Source: Bryobacteraceae bacterium (lineage in GTDB: Bacteria > Acidobacteriota > Terriglobia > Bryobacterales > Bryobacteraceae). From it: a DNA stretch of 64,000 nt. This document shows, in pieces, positions 17,366-26,387 of this stretch. Location: the NCBI GenBank assembly GCA_026129905.1, contig JAHCHE010000013.1:1-64000 (forward strand). The letters are read 5' to 3'. The notes beneath the pieces were generated by a model. The model saw only the letters and a program-made list of their open reading frames with translations. It was not told the origin of the DNA and searched no databases. Positions within the stretch are counted from its first letter, which is position 1; each line of letters starts with the position of its first letter. Both the position numbers and the translations under genes were made by a program.

Positions 17366-18794
17366 AGTCACGGGATTTCTCGAATACGGACGGGAAACCG
17401 CCGAGCGCCGGCCCATCGCCGAGCGCGTCAACGATTTCTCCGAAGTCTACCGCGGGCTGCCGCGCGAAAAGGTCCGGCAGCAGGGCGCCCGCTGCATGGA
17501 TTGCGGCGTCCCCTTCTGCCACACCGGCTGTCCGCTGAACAACATCATCCCGGACTGGAACGACTTGGTCTTCCGCGACCGCTGGCGCGACGCGGCGCGC
17601 GTCCTGCATTCCACCAACAATTTCCCCGAATTTACCGGCCGCATCTGCCCGGCGCCGTGCGAGGCCGCCTGCGTTCTGGGAATCAACGAACCTCCCGTTT
17701 CCATCAAGCTGATCGAGCAGACGGTGGTGGACCACGCGTTCGAGCAAGGCTGGATACGGCCCGAGCCTCCGCGCGTCCGCACCGGACGCCGCGTCGCCAT
17801 CGTGGGCTCCGGTCCCGCCGGCCTCGCCGCCGCCCAGCAACTTGCGCGCGCCGGCCATTCGGTCACCGTCTTCGAGAAAGCCGACCGCGTCGGCGGTCTT
17901 CTCCGCTACGGCATCCCCGATTTCAAAATGGAGAAGTCGCTCATCGACCGCCGCGTCGAGCAGATGCGCGCCGAGGGCGTCGTCTTCGAAACCAACGCCT
18001 TCGTCGGCCGCAACCTTCCGGTCGAGGACCTGCACAAGGAGTACCACGCCATCCTTTTGGCCGGCGGCGCCGAGGCCCCTCGCGACCTCAACGTGCCCGG
18101 CAGGGAACTGAAGGGCATCCATTTCGCCATGGACTTCCTGCCGCAGCAGAACAAGCGCGTGGCGGGCGATTCCGGCATCGTCGCCGATCCCACGCGCTGG
18201 ACCGAGCCGATTCTGGCCACGGGCAAGCGCGTCGTCATCATCGGCGGCGGCGACACCGGGGCGGATTGCCTGGGCACATCCCACCGCCAGAAGCCGCTTT
18301 CCGTCACGCAGTTCGAGATCATGCCCCGCCCTCCGGAGCAGCGCTCGCCGCTGACCCCCTGGCCGCTCTGGCCGCTGCAACTGCGCTCGGAAAGCTCGCA
18401 CGAAGAGGGCGGTCTCCGCGAGTGGTCCATTGCCACCACCCGCTTCAGCGGCGACGGCAACGGCAACGTGGCGAAACTGCACGCCGTCCACGTCGGCCCC
18501 CCGCCGATGTTCGAGCCGCTCCCCGGATCGGAAATCGAGTTCCCGGCCGACCTCGTCCTGCTGGCGATGGGCTTCACCGGCCCCGTCCGCGGCGGCCTCA
18601 TCGAGCAACTCGGCGTCGAACTCGACCCGCGCGGCAACGTGAAGACGGCCGACTACATGAGTTCGGTCCAGGGCGTCTTTGCCGCCGGCGACGCCCGCCG
18701 CGGCCAGTCCCTTGTCGTGCATGCCATTGCCGAAGGCCGCCAGGCGGCCCGCGCCATCGACCACTGGCTCATGGGCGCAACGGCGCTGCAATAG
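17358..18794 (+). CDS. gltD: Glutamate synthase (NADPH) small subunit
   Basis: 478 residues. It passes electrons from NADPH via FAD to the large subunit. The N-terminal region carries Cys clusters for two 4Fe-4S centres ([14 protein letters not shown] near residue 45 and CPAPCEAAC near 95). FAD-binding GxGxxG is [22 protein letters not shown]-binding is [15 protein letters not shown]; the C-terminal [11 protein letters not shown] is the second FAD contact. Overlaps gltB by 8 bases, giving 1:1 translational coupling. Confidence 0.97.
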   Translation: MGKVTGFLEYGRETAERRPIAERVNDFSEVYRGLPREKVRQQGARCMDCGVPFCHTGCPLNNIIPDWNDLVFRDRWRDAARVLHSTNNFPEFTGRICPAPCEAACVLGINEPPVSIKLIEQTVVDHAFEQGWIRPEPPRVRTGRRVAIVGSGPAGLAAAQQLARAGHSVTVFEKADRVGGLLRYGIPDFKMEKSLIDRRVEQMRAEGVVFETNAFVGRNLPVEDLHKEYHAILLAGGAEAPRDLNVPGRELKGIHFAMDFLPQQNKRVAGDSGIVADPTRWTEPILATGKRVVIIGGGDTGADCLGTSHRQKPLSVTQFEIMPRPPEQRSPLTPWPLWPLQLRSESSHEEGGLREWSIATTRFSGDGNGNVAKLHAVHVGPPPMFEPLPGSEIEFPADLVLLAMGFTGPVRGGLIEQLGVELDPRGNVKTADYMSSVQGVFAAGDARRGQSLVVHAIAEGRQAARAIDHWLMGATALQ

Positions 18795-18863
18795 CGCCAA
18801 TCACCGCTCGCCTCGACGCCTCCGGGGACCCGAGACCAGACAGAACCGAAAGGAGTGGTTGAA

Positions 18864-19265
18864 GTGGGCGTAACCGCATTGGATCCCGTAAAGTACGGAA
18901 GGCTCTGCGCAAAGGTCGTACCCAGAGTCATCCGGACCGACAAGGAGTTCGACCACATGGTCGCGAAGCTCGAGGAACTCGACTTCAAAAAGGATCCCTC
19001 CGCGGAAGAGCGGGAACTGGCCGAGCTTCTGGCGAAGCTGATTGAAGATTACGACCGCGAACACTACCCCGTCCCGCAACCGCCGCCGCACGAGATGTTG
19101 AGGTACCTCATGGAGCAGCGAGGCCTCAGGCAGACGGATCTGGTCCCTGTCATCGGACCGCGCTCCCAGGTATCCGATATCGTCAACGGCAAGCGCGGCA
19201 TCAGCAAAGTCCAGGCCAAGAAGCTCGCCGTGTTCTTCCGCACGTCGGCGGAATTGTTCCTCTGA
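18864..19265 (+). CDS. HigA-like XRE antitoxin without an adjacent toxin
   Basis: About 133 residues. The C-terminal half is an HTH domain of HigA type: PPPHEMLRYLMEQRGLRQTD, then SQVSDIVNGKRGISKVQAKK and a C-terminus SAELFL as in COG5499 antitoxins. The N-terminal half is charged and helical (AEERELAELLAKLIEDYD). GTG at 18864 is preferred because AGGAG lies eight bases before it; GTG at 18855 overlaps that ribosome site. Normally a HigB RNase gene precedes it, but only about 60 bases separate it from gltD, so it is an orphan or a stand-alone regulator. Convergent with the next gene, 6 bases apart. Confidence 0.75.
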   Translation: MGVTALDPVKYGRLCAKVVPRVIRTDKEFDHMVAKLEELDFKKDPSAEERELAELLAKLIEDYDREHYPVPQPPPHEMLRYLMEQRGLRQTDLVPVIGPRSQVSDIVNGKRGISKVQAKKLAVFFRTSAELFL

Positions 19266-19271
19266 CGCCGG

Positions 19272-21533
19272 TTACCGCCCGTACGAGAGCGCTGGGGTGA
19301 CGATGTCCTCCGCTGCTTTCGGGTCGCCTTCGGCCGGACCGTGCCAGACGCTGCCGCCGTAGGTGGCGATGTAGACCATGCCGGGGCGGCGCGGGTCGGG
19401 TATTACCCGGTGGCCCCACTTGAAGTTGTACCCCGGAATCCGCTTCCAGGTTTCGCCGCGGTCGGTCGAACGCCAGGCCGACGATTCGAACCCGCAGGCG
19501 TAGAGGACGCTCGGGTTTTTCGGGTCGATGGTGACGTCGTAGACGTGCTGGTCCTTGGCCAGCACGTTTCGCCACGTGGCGCCGGCGTCGGTGGTGAGGA
19601 AGATGCCGCCGTTCACCGCCCCCTCTTCGGTTCGGCGGCCCCACGCCGCCAGGTACATCCTCCGGGGATCTTTCGGATCGATGGCCAGTCCGTTCGGTCC
19701 GTTCACCCCGTCCGGAAGGTTCACCTTCGTCCACCGTTCGGCGCCGTCGGTGGAGCGGTAGAGAGCTCCGTCCTGGTCGTTGCCGATGCTTCCGTCTTCG
19801 CTGCGACGCGCCACCACCGCGTAGAGCGTTCCTCGAACATCGAGCGCCAACCGCCATGCGAACGGCTCCGCGCCGGGGATTCCGTTGTTCTTGAGCGCCC
19901 AGTTCCTGCCGCCATCCACCGACTTGAACACGCCGCGGCCGAAGCCCGCCACGTAGAGCACGCGGTTGTCCACCGGGCTTTCCGGGTCGAGCAGGATGTG
20001 GGTGGGCGCGGTGTCCGGCATTCCGTCGTTGGACTCCCGCCATCTCCGGCCGCCGTCGTCGCTGATCGCGGCGCCGCCGACGTAGCGGGACGGCGATTGC
20101 TGCCGCCACATCTTCGGCCGGGGCAGATCGTGGACGTAGCTCGTCACGCCCCAGACGCGGCCCTTCACCTTCGGGTCGAATTCGATCCAGTAGGTGGTGT
20201 TCACCCAGCGGTCCGGAACGCCCATGGTGGCGGAGAACCAGCTTTTCCCCCCGTTCTCGCTCCGGAACAGCCCGATGTCGGTGTAGGTGATGAGCATCCT
20301 CTCCGTGTCGAACGGATCGAAGTGGACGCCGTAGCAGGTGGTGACGTCGAGGCCGGTGGTGCTCCAGCCGCCGTCGGGTTGCCGCGCGGAGTAGACGCCT
20401 TTCCAGGTCTTGCCGCCGTCCAGGGTGCGAATCGTGCGCCCCGAGTCGGTTCCGTAGCAGATGTTCGGATCGTCCGGCCCCACGCCGAGCGAATACGGGT
20501 TGCCTCCCCAGTAAGGGCCGAAGCGCTCGTTCAGCCACGCATCCTGGAGGTTTGCGCCGGCTCTGCGTCCGGCGTCCTTCCAGACCAGCTCCCATGTACG
20601 TCCGCGGTCGCTCGTCTTGGCGACGCCAAGGTAGCGCTCGCCGCCCATCTCCAACCGGTCGTAGGACGCATACGCGACGTCGGGGTGCTTCATACTGGTC
20701 GCGATGGCCTGAAGCCGGCTGGACGATCCCGGCAGCCGGCTCACCCGCCAGCTTTGGCCCGCGTCTTCGGAGACATACGCGTCGCGGGCGGAAATCGCGT
20801 AGATGACAGGCCGGCCGTTCTCTCCGAAGCCAAGGGACGCGTCGAGGAACTCCTTGACTCCGTCGGGAACGGCGCCACGCCGCCAGGCGCCTCTCTGGCG
20901 GACCGCGACGCCGCCGCTGGCCAGGACGAACACCGTCCGGCCGTTGCGTGGCGACCTCGCATCGATGTAGATCCGCTGAACCGCGGGCGGCAGCTCTCCG
21001 CCTGCCTTCCACGAGGCGCCGCGATCACTCGACACGTGAAGGCGCGTTGTCCCGTCCTGCCGGATGGCCGCGTAGAGCGAGGCCGAATCGGCCGGGTCCA
21101 CCGCGACGGCGTCCATGGCGCCGTGCGGCGGACGAGTCAGGATGCGGGGGCTGGCGTGGTCGTCCGGCATGATCAGCCCGGTGACCGCGCCTGGAGATGG
21201 GTAGACAAGGCCCCACGTCTTGCCGGCGTCCGCGCTCCGGTACAGCGCGTTGCTGAGAACGTAGATGCCGTTCCGGTCCACCGGATCGAAGATGAAGGAG
21301 CGGGGAGGCAAACGGAGATTGAACATCCGCCAGGATTCGCCGGCGTCGTAGGTGATGTAGGCGCCGGTCATATCGCAACCGGCGAGAACGATGCGCGGAT
21401 CGTGCGGCGAGACGGTGGGGTGGTACTGCGAGCCTCCCCCGCCCGGACCGATCACGCGCCATTGGCCAGGACGCTCCGGCTGCGCAGCCATCAGCAACGC
21501 CGAGGCGGCCGCGAAGGCTATCAGGGATCTCAT
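19272..21533 (-). CDS. Secreted BNR/sortilin-type beta-propeller protein
   Basis: 753 residues with a signal peptide (MRSLIAFAAASALLMAAQ). It contains at least nine Asp-box-like repeats of the S/T-x-D-x-G-x-T/S-W type (TYDAGESWRMF, SADAGKTWGL, TSDRGRTWEL, TLDGGKTWKG, TTDAGATWRN, STDRGETWKR), the turn motif of VPS10/sialidase/xyloglucanase propellers. No catalytic acid could be placed with confidence, so it could be an exo-acting glycosidase of GH74 type or a binding protein. Sequence style is common in Solibacter-like genomes with large secretomes. It follows 12 bases after hpt and may share its transcript. Confidence 0.85.
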   Translation of the reverse strand: MRSLIAFAAASALLMAAQPERPGQWRVIGPGGGGSQYHPTVSPHDPRIVLAGCDMTGAYITYDAGESWRMFNLRLPPRSFIFDPVDRNGIYVLSNALYRSADAGKTWGLVYPSPGAVTGLIMPDDHASPRILTRPPHGAMDAVAVDPADSASLYAAIRQDGTTRLHVSSDRGASWKAGGELPPAVQRIYIDARSPRNGRTVFVLASGGVAVRQRGAWRRGAVPDGVKEFLDASLGFGENGRPVIYAISARDAYVSEDAGQSWRVSRLPGSSSRLQAIATSMKHPDVAYASYDRLEMGGERYLGVAKTSDRGRTWELVWKDAGRRAGANLQDAWLNERFGPYWGGNPYSLGVGPDDPNICYGTDSGRTIRTLDGGKTWKGVYSARQPDGGWSTTGLDVTTCYGVHFDPFDTERMLITYTDIGLFRSENGGKSWFSATMGVPDRWVNTTYWIEFDPKVKGRVWGVTSYVHDLPRPKMWRQQSPSRYVGGAAISDDGGRRWRESNDGMPDTAPTHILLDPESPVDNRVLYVAGFGRGVFKSVDGGRNWALKNNGIPGAEPFAWRLALDVRGTLYAVVARRSEDGSIGNDQDGALYRSTDGAERWTKVNLPDGVNGPNGLAIDPKDPRRMYLAAWGRRTEEGAVNGGIFLTTDAGATWRNVLAKDQHVYDVTIDPKNPSVLYACGFESSAWRSTDRGETWKRIPGYNFKWGHRVIPDPRRPGMVYIATYGGSVWHGPAEGDPKAAEDIVTPALSYGR

Positions 21534-21545
21534 GAGTATCGTCTC

Positions 21546-22079
21546 CTACGGTTTCATAACGGCGATAACGGGCAGGTTCCGGTAGAGCTGTTTGTGGTCG
21601 AGGCCGAAGCCGACCACGAAACGATCGGGAATCTCGAAGCACCGGAAATCCACCGGCACCTGCACCAGGCGGCGGGAAGTGCGGTCGAGCAGCGTACAGA
21701 TGGAGAGGGAATTGGGTCCCCGGCCGGCCAGCGTCTGGAGCAGGTAGCGGGCGGTGAGGCCGGTGTCGACGATGTCCTCCACCAGCAGCACGTCCTCGCC
21801 ATCGATCGATTCGTCGAGGTCTTTGGCGATGCGGACGGCGCCCGACGCTCCCCGGGAGGAGAAGCTGGAAATGGCCAGGAAGTCGATCTTGACCGGAATC
21901 TCGATTTCGCGGGCCAGTGCGGCAAGGAAGAAGATGGAGCCTTTCAGCACCGCAATCAGCTTCAGGTTGCGTCCGCGGTATTTTTCGGTGACTTCGGCGG
22001 CGACCTCGGCGATGCGGCGGCGGATCTGCTCCTCGGTGAAGAGGACCTTCTCGACGCCGGGCGGCAGCGGCGGGTTCAT
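21546..22079 (-). CDS. hpt: Hypoxanthine phosphoribosyltransferase
   Basis: 177 residues, normal length. It salvages hypoxanthine/guanine to IMP/GMP with PRPP. The PRPP loop is VLLVEDIVDTGLT, the first loop LKGSIFFLAAL, and the flexible SSFSS lies between. The C-terminal RFVVGFGLDHKQLYRNLPVI is the purine-binding hood. Its ATG overlaps the TGA of the upstream kinase-like gene (ATGA), so both are translated together. Confidence 0.96.
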   Translation of the reverse strand: MNPPLPPGVEKVLFTEEQIRRRIAEVAAEVTEKYRGRNLKLIAVLKGSIFFLAALAREIEIPVKIDFLAISSFSSRGASGAVRIAKDLDESIDGEDVLLVEDIVDTGLTARYLLQTLAGRGPNSLSICTLLDRTSRRLVQVPVDFRCFEIPDRFVVGFGLDHKQLYRNLPVIAVMKP

Positions 22080-23029
22080 GCCTGAACCGCCCGCTCAGCC
22101 AGGCCGTACTTGAAGATCAGGTTCTGGAAGTCCTTCTGGTAGAACACCTGGATGTTGATGTCGGGGTAGATCTGGCGCAACAGCTTGATCTTCCGGTTTT
22201 TGCGGGTGACCAGGGCCTGCTTCATCGTGGTGAGCTCGACGTACAGGTCAAACTCCGGCAGGTAGAAGTCCGGCGTGAAGGCTTCCATCACGTTGCCACG
22301 ATTATCCCACTGGAGGGGGAAGCTGCGGGGCTCGTACTCCCAGGCAATTCGGTAAAAATCCAGGAGATTGGCGAAAATCTCCTCGCTCGGATGGACGAAA
22401 TTCCGGTTTTTTAAGCTGACGTTCCGCGGCGGCGAGAGACGGTGCCTGGCCAGTTGCAGGCGGACGCGAAACTGGATGGCCGCTTCGGCGTCGGCGGGAA
22501 GGAGTCCCTGCTCCTTGATTCCCCGGGCCCGGGCGGCTTCCTGAATCAGCGCCGCCATGAGATCGGGTTCGAGCGTCCCGGCGTTGAGCGTGAGATCGAA
22601 CAGGTGGGGTGAGACAGTGGAGCGCCCGAACTTGCGACGGCGGTCTTCCTTCTGGTCTTTTTCGAGCTTTTCGAGCAGTTCCAGCGCCTGCGGCCGTTCC
22701 AGGCGGTGATCGAGCATCAGCGACCCGGCGCGATGGCCGGCCGGCGCCAGCAGCCAGACGCGGAGCGCGCCGCCGAATCCCCGCAACAGGAACTCGGCGC
22801 CAGGAATGCACGCCGCGAGGTGGTCCTCGACGGCCAGCCGCGCCAGGATCATCTCCAACAGATGGGGATACGCTTTGTCGGGAAGTGAATTTGCCGGTCC
22901 GAACTCGTCTTCCACCATGCGCCGCAACGCGAACTCGGTGAAAAGCTTCAGCCCGAGCCGCTGCGCCGTCAACCGGGCGGTTTCTTCAACGCGGCAGCCT
23001 GGCTCGCCGGACACCGTAACGACGGCCAT
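22076..23029 (-). CDS. Cytidylate-kinase-like domain fused to a nuclease-like domain
   Basis: 317 residues in two parts. Residues about 1-200 look like a divergent cytidylate-kinase-like domain: the N-terminal VVTVSGEPGCRVEETARL is a weakened P-loop (GEPGCRVE in place of GPxGxGKS/T, no Lys) followed by AQRLGLKLF, the usual CMK helix. Residues about 215-310 look like a PD-(D/E)xK/VSR-type fold: SEEIFANLLDFYRIAWEYEP, FTPDFYLPEFDLYVELT, then Lys-rich KNRKIKLLRQIYPDINIQVF; the spacing E-x(n)-PDF-x9-ELT fits the nuclease core. Kinase activity is doubtful, nuclease activity plausible. Translationally coupled to hpt. Confidence 0.7.
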   Translation of the reverse strand: MAVVTVSGEPGCRVEETARLTAQRLGLKLFTEFALRRMVEDEFGPANSLPDKAYPHLLEMILARLAVEDHLAACIPGAEFLLRGFGGALRVWLLAPAGHRAGSLMLDHRLERPQALELLEKLEKDQKEDRRRKFGRSTVSPHLFDLTLNAGTLEPDLMAALIQEAARARGIKEQGLLPADAEAAIQFRVRLQLARHRLSPPRNVSLKNRNFVHPSEEIFANLLDFYRIAWEYEPRSFPLQWDNRGNVMEAFTPDFYLPEFDLYVELTTMKQALVTRKNRKIKLLRQIYPDINIQVFYQKDFQNLIFKYGLAERAVQA

Positions 23030-23082
23030 CGTGGGTCATGATACCGCAGTGGCAAGCGTTCGCTGACCGCGCTCGGGACCTC

Positions 23083-24396
23083 TCAGTCGGTGGCGCCCAG
23101 CCGTTCCGGGACGTCGGGAACCTTAGAGATCAGCTCGTTCGGCCGGCCTTGGACCTTGCGCAATTCGAAGGCGTCGTAGAGCGCGCCGGTCGCGGTTCTT
23201 GCTTCGTAGGAGAGAACGTCGCCGTCCACGCGAACGACCTGGAAGAGCTGAGTCCGCTCGGCGGCCCGCGCCATCCAGGTTTCGCGCTGGACGCGATACT
23301 GCTTGGGACCGGAGACCGAAACTACGTAAACGGCGCCGCCTTCGGGATCGGCGGCGTTGACGCCGGAGAGCAGGTTGCTGCGCGCGTAGGTGTGGTCGTG
23401 ACCTTGAAGGACCAGGTCGACGGAATGACGGTCGAAGACGGGCTTCCAGGTTTCGCGGAGAACGCGATTATCGCGACCTCGGGCCGACGAGAAGATCGGA
23501 TGGTGGAAGGCGAGGATGGTCCAGCGGTTGGGGTTGGCGGCAAGTACGGCTTCGAGCCAGGCGGCCTGTTCCTCGACCAACTCGTTGGAATTCAGGATCA
23601 CGAACCGGACGCCCTGGATGTCGATCCAGTAACAGGACTCCTCCAGGCCCTGGGGGCCGTTCTCGGGCAGGGCGAACTGCGGCCTCCAGTGCGCCGTCAG
23701 GGCGCGGCGGCCTTCCTGCCAGGTTCCATATTCGTGGTTGCCTGCGACGGGGAGGGAGGTGACCCAGCGGTTGATCCAGCCGGCTGCCTGGTGCCACTCG
23801 CCCAACTCTGCATCGCGGTTGCCGCGGTTTACCAGGTCGCCGGCGTGAAGAATGAAGCTGGCTTTCGGCGCTTCGGAGAATCCCATCCGGATGACGCGGG
23901 ACCAGTGTTCGTAGATGTCGTTTTGGGCATCGCCCACATAGAGGAACGTGAGCGGCGCCGGTTGATCGGCGGCTGTCCGGAACTGGTTCCACTCGCTCCA
24001 GTTGGCCCGGTCGCCGACACGGTAGACGTAGAGCGTGTCCGGCTTGAGGCCCTCGAAGCGGGCCGTGTGGTAAATCCCTTCGTTGATGTCGGAGAGGAAC
24101 GGCTCGGAGACGACCGGGACTTCGTCGGCCCGCTTGACGAAATCGGGCCCATCCTCCGCCGGCGCGATTTGGGCGACGGGCCGTTTGACCGAGGCGCCGG
24201 TCCGCCATGTCACCGCCTGCGACGTTGCGGGGTCGCCAGCCCAGGTGAGGATGATCCGGTCCGGCAGAGCGCTGGGGCGGTGCAACGTCTCGCCGGGAAT
24301 CTTGGCGGCATCGGACCATGAGATGGAGAGGTGGGCGGCGAAGCCGAGCGCGACGAAACCGGCGGCCAGGGGTAACCGGGATGACCCGAGTCTCAT
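23083..24396 (-). CDS. Secreted purple acid phosphatase-like metallophosphoesterase
   Basis: 437 residues. N-terminal hydrophobic signal, a fibronectin-like N domain (about 40-150, ILTWAGDPATSQAVTWRT), then a calcineurin-type catalytic domain with the metal motifs in order: YVGDAQN, HAGDLVNRGN, GNHEYG, LAFHHP and GHDHTYAR. This matches purple acid phosphatases, which hydrolyse phosphomonoesters outside the cytoplasm. In the first motif the usual GDxG is GDAQ, but the metal-binding Asp is kept. Probably used for phosphate scavenging in soil. Followed by about 50 bases to the kinase-like gene start in the same direction. Confidence 0.9.
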   Translation of the reverse strand: MRLGSSRLPLAAGFVALGFAAHLSISWSDAAKIPGETLHRPSALPDRIILTWAGDPATSQAVTWRTGASVKRPVAQIAPAEDGPDFVKRADEVPVVSEPFLSDINEGIYHTARFEGLKPDTLYVYRVGDRANWSEWNQFRTAADQPAPLTFLYVGDAQNDIYEHWSRVIRMGFSEAPKASFILHAGDLVNRGNRDAELGEWHQAAGWINRWVTSLPVAGNHEYGTWQEGRRALTAHWRPQFALPENGPQGLEESCYWIDIQGVRFVILNSNELVEEQAAWLEAVLAANPNRWTILAFHHPIFSSARGRDNRVLRETWKPVFDRHSVDLVLQGHDHTYARSNLLSGVNAADPEGGAVYVVSVSGPKQYRVQRETWMARAAERTQLFQVVRVDGDVLSYEARTATGALYDAFELRKVQGRPNELISKVPDVPERLGATD

Positions 24397-24467
24397 TTCT
24401 TATTTTAGACCTTTTAATCCAGTTTAACGGACTTGGGCATGGTTGCGCGGGAAGGCGCGCGACCGGA

Positions 24468-26144
24468 TCACAGGCGCGACGACGGGATCTGTATGTCCGC
24501 GCGGGACCAAGCCTTCTCGAAACGGCGGCGGGCCTGCTCCGCTTCGCTTGTTTTGCCCTGCGCTTCGAGGCTCTGGATGAGACCGAGCAGCGACCAGCCG
24601 TTGTCGCGGTGGCGCGTGAGATCTTCGCGGTAGACCTTCTCGGCCTCGGCCGGGCGGCCTGCCTCGAGCAGGACCGCGCCGAGGTTCTGGCGGGGAGGGT
24701 TGGGCCAGTCCGGCGGCTCGCTGTACAGCAGCGAATCTTCCTCTTCGACCGCCTTGCGGAGGTGGGCGGCGGCCTCTTTGTAGTCCTTCTTTCGCGCCGC
24801 GATCTCGCCCGCCAGGACGTGCGAGCCGATGCGGGCCAGGTTGGCGAGCGCGTTGAGGTCGAAGATCTTGAGTTCCTCGAGCGAGGGCTCCTTGCCGAGG
24901 GTGTTCAGCGCCGCCAGCTCGGTTTCGGCTTCGGGCAGTTGCCGTTTCGCCGAAAATGCCATGCCGCGCGCGAAATGCCACATGGCGCGAGGAAAGAGCA
25001 GGTCTTTTCCCGGTTCGCGTTCGTTGAGGATCTCGTCCCAGGCGCCGAAGCGGACCGCCATGAGGTGCGGGATCGCGCGCAGCAGGTGGCCGAAGGCGAA
25101 ACCCGGCTCCTGGAGCGTAGCGTGATCGTGGCGAGTGGCGACTTTTTGCGCGGCTTCCATGGCTTCCTTGCGCCGGCCCTCCATCGCCAGCGCGGCGGAA
25201 AGGAAGTGGATGTTGTGCGGGTAGTAGGCCGCCGGGTAGATGCCCTGCGCCCGGCACTGGGTGATGTAGTCTTCATCGGCCTGGATGGCGCGGATGTTCG
25301 CATCGGAGGCGTCGGCGTAGCGGCCCACCCGCATGTAGATGTGCGCAGGCATGTGGACCAGGTGACCGGCGGCGGGGACAAGACCGCCGAGACGGTCCGC
25401 GGCGGCCACCGCGCGATCGGGATCGGGCGAGGCTTCCACGGCGTGGATATAAATATGGTTGGCGCCGGGATGGCGGGGGTGACGTTTGAGGACGTCCTCG
25501 AGGGTCGCGACGGCTTCCGCGACGCCGGGCCTGGGACGGCCGGCTTTGTCCCAATAATCCCACGGCATGGTGTTCAGCACGGCGTCCGCGTAGAGGGTGG
25601 AGATGTCGGGGTCTTCCGGGTGACGCGCGTGCAGCGCCTTCATCGCTTGGGCGTAGGCTGCGTTGCGCTCCTTGCGGTCCTTGCCTTCGTGGGGAGAATA
25701 GCGGGCGGCGAGGGCGTCGATCATCTCCTGTTCGACGGCGCTCGCTTTACTTTTGCGCGCGCTGGCTTGCTGGATGGCGGCGAAAGCTTTCTGCTCGCGT
25801 TCGGCGGCGGCCTCGGGATCGTTGATGTTAGGTCCGAGGGCAAGGGCCTGTCCCCAGTAGGCCATGGCGCAGTCCGGGTCGAGCCGCGCCGCTTCGCGAA
25901 ACGACCGCTCGGCTTCGTCGTGGTTGAAGCCGTAGACCAGCGTCAAGCCCTGATTGAAAAACCGCTGCGCCTCCGGCGACGACGTTGTAACCTGCCGGCG
26001 CAGATCGCCGAGATTATCGAGCAGCGGAGCAAGGCGGCCGTCGCGGGTTGTGGATTGGAGCTCCTGCGGCGCGTGATGCGAGCCGCAAGATAGAGCGAGT
26101 AGAGCGATCGCGGGGGCGACCGCGCTCACGCGGCGTACATTCAT
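24468..26144 (-). CDS. TPR-repeat lipoprotein
   Basis: 558 residues. Signal peptide ends in LLALSC, a lipobox, so it is lipid-anchored. Tetratricopeptide helices are spread through the protein, e.g. AQRFFNQGLTLVYGFNHDEA (about 50), FREAARLDPDCAMAYWGQAL and, at the end, EAGRPAEAEKVYREDLTRH. The middle (HIYIHAVE, VHMPAHIYMRVGRYADA) has conserved His residues seen in a family of secreted TPR proteins of unknown role. Start at 26144 is set by GAGGGG eight bases upstream and the signal peptide; the longer frame to 26240 is not protein-like. Likely a scaffold in the periplasm. Confidence 0.85.
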   Translation of the reverse strand: MNVRRVSAVAPAIALLALSCGSHHAPQELQSTTRDGRLAPLLDNLGDLRRQVTTSSPEAQRFFNQGLTLVYGFNHDEAERSFREAARLDPDCAMAYWGQALALGPNINDPEAAAEREQKAFAAIQQASARKSKASAVEQEMIDALAARYSPHEGKDRKERNAAYAQAMKALHARHPEDPDISTLYADAVLNTMPWDYWDKAGRPRPGVAEAVATLEDVLKRHPRHPGANHIYIHAVEASPDPDRAVAAADRLGGLVPAAGHLVHMPAHIYMRVGRYADASDANIRAIQADEDYITQCRAQGIYPAAYYPHNIHFLSAALAMEGRRKEAMEAAQKVATRHDHATLQEPGFAFGHLLRAIPHLMAVRFGAWDEILNEREPGKDLLFPRAMWHFARGMAFSAKRQLPEAETELAALNTLGKEPSLEELKIFDLNALANLARIGSHVLAGEIAARKKDYKEAAAHLRKAVEEEDSLLYSEPPDWPNPPRQNLGAVLLEAGRPAEAEKVYREDLTRHRDNGWSLLGLIQSLEAQGKTSEAEQARRRFEKAWSRADIQIPSSRL

Positions 26145-26387
26145 GGGATTCCCCTCTGCTTGTTTGTACCACGCGGGCGTCGCAGGCGGAGGAGAGGCCG
26201 ACGCGCAGCGGCTATGGCCTAAGAGGGGGCGTGAGCGCACAAGTCGTCAAGCGCAGCTTCGTTACCTCCACTACTGCTCCAATTGCTACCGGGTGGAGCG
26301 AACCAGTTCCCGGGTGGGATTCTCCCCCCACTGAGGACCAGCGCCTTTTCACGGCGCACGCGAAAATGAGGTTAGCCCCAATACTGT
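26145..26387. other. Spacer with no recognised gene
   Basis: Between the TPR lipoprotein start and the decayed transposase stop. It must contain the lipoprotein promoter and the missing or unrecognised right end of the insertion sequence. I could not find an inverted repeat matching the other side near 27540. Confidence 0.35.

Noticed and set aside
19341-22085. 914-codon plus-strand frame across the BNR and hpt genes
   Set aside because: Antisense shadow; hpt and the propeller on the minus strand are certain.
24318-26093. 591-codon plus-strand frame opposite the TPR lipoprotein
   Set aside because: No recognisable motif; the minus strand encodes clear TPR helices and a lipobox.
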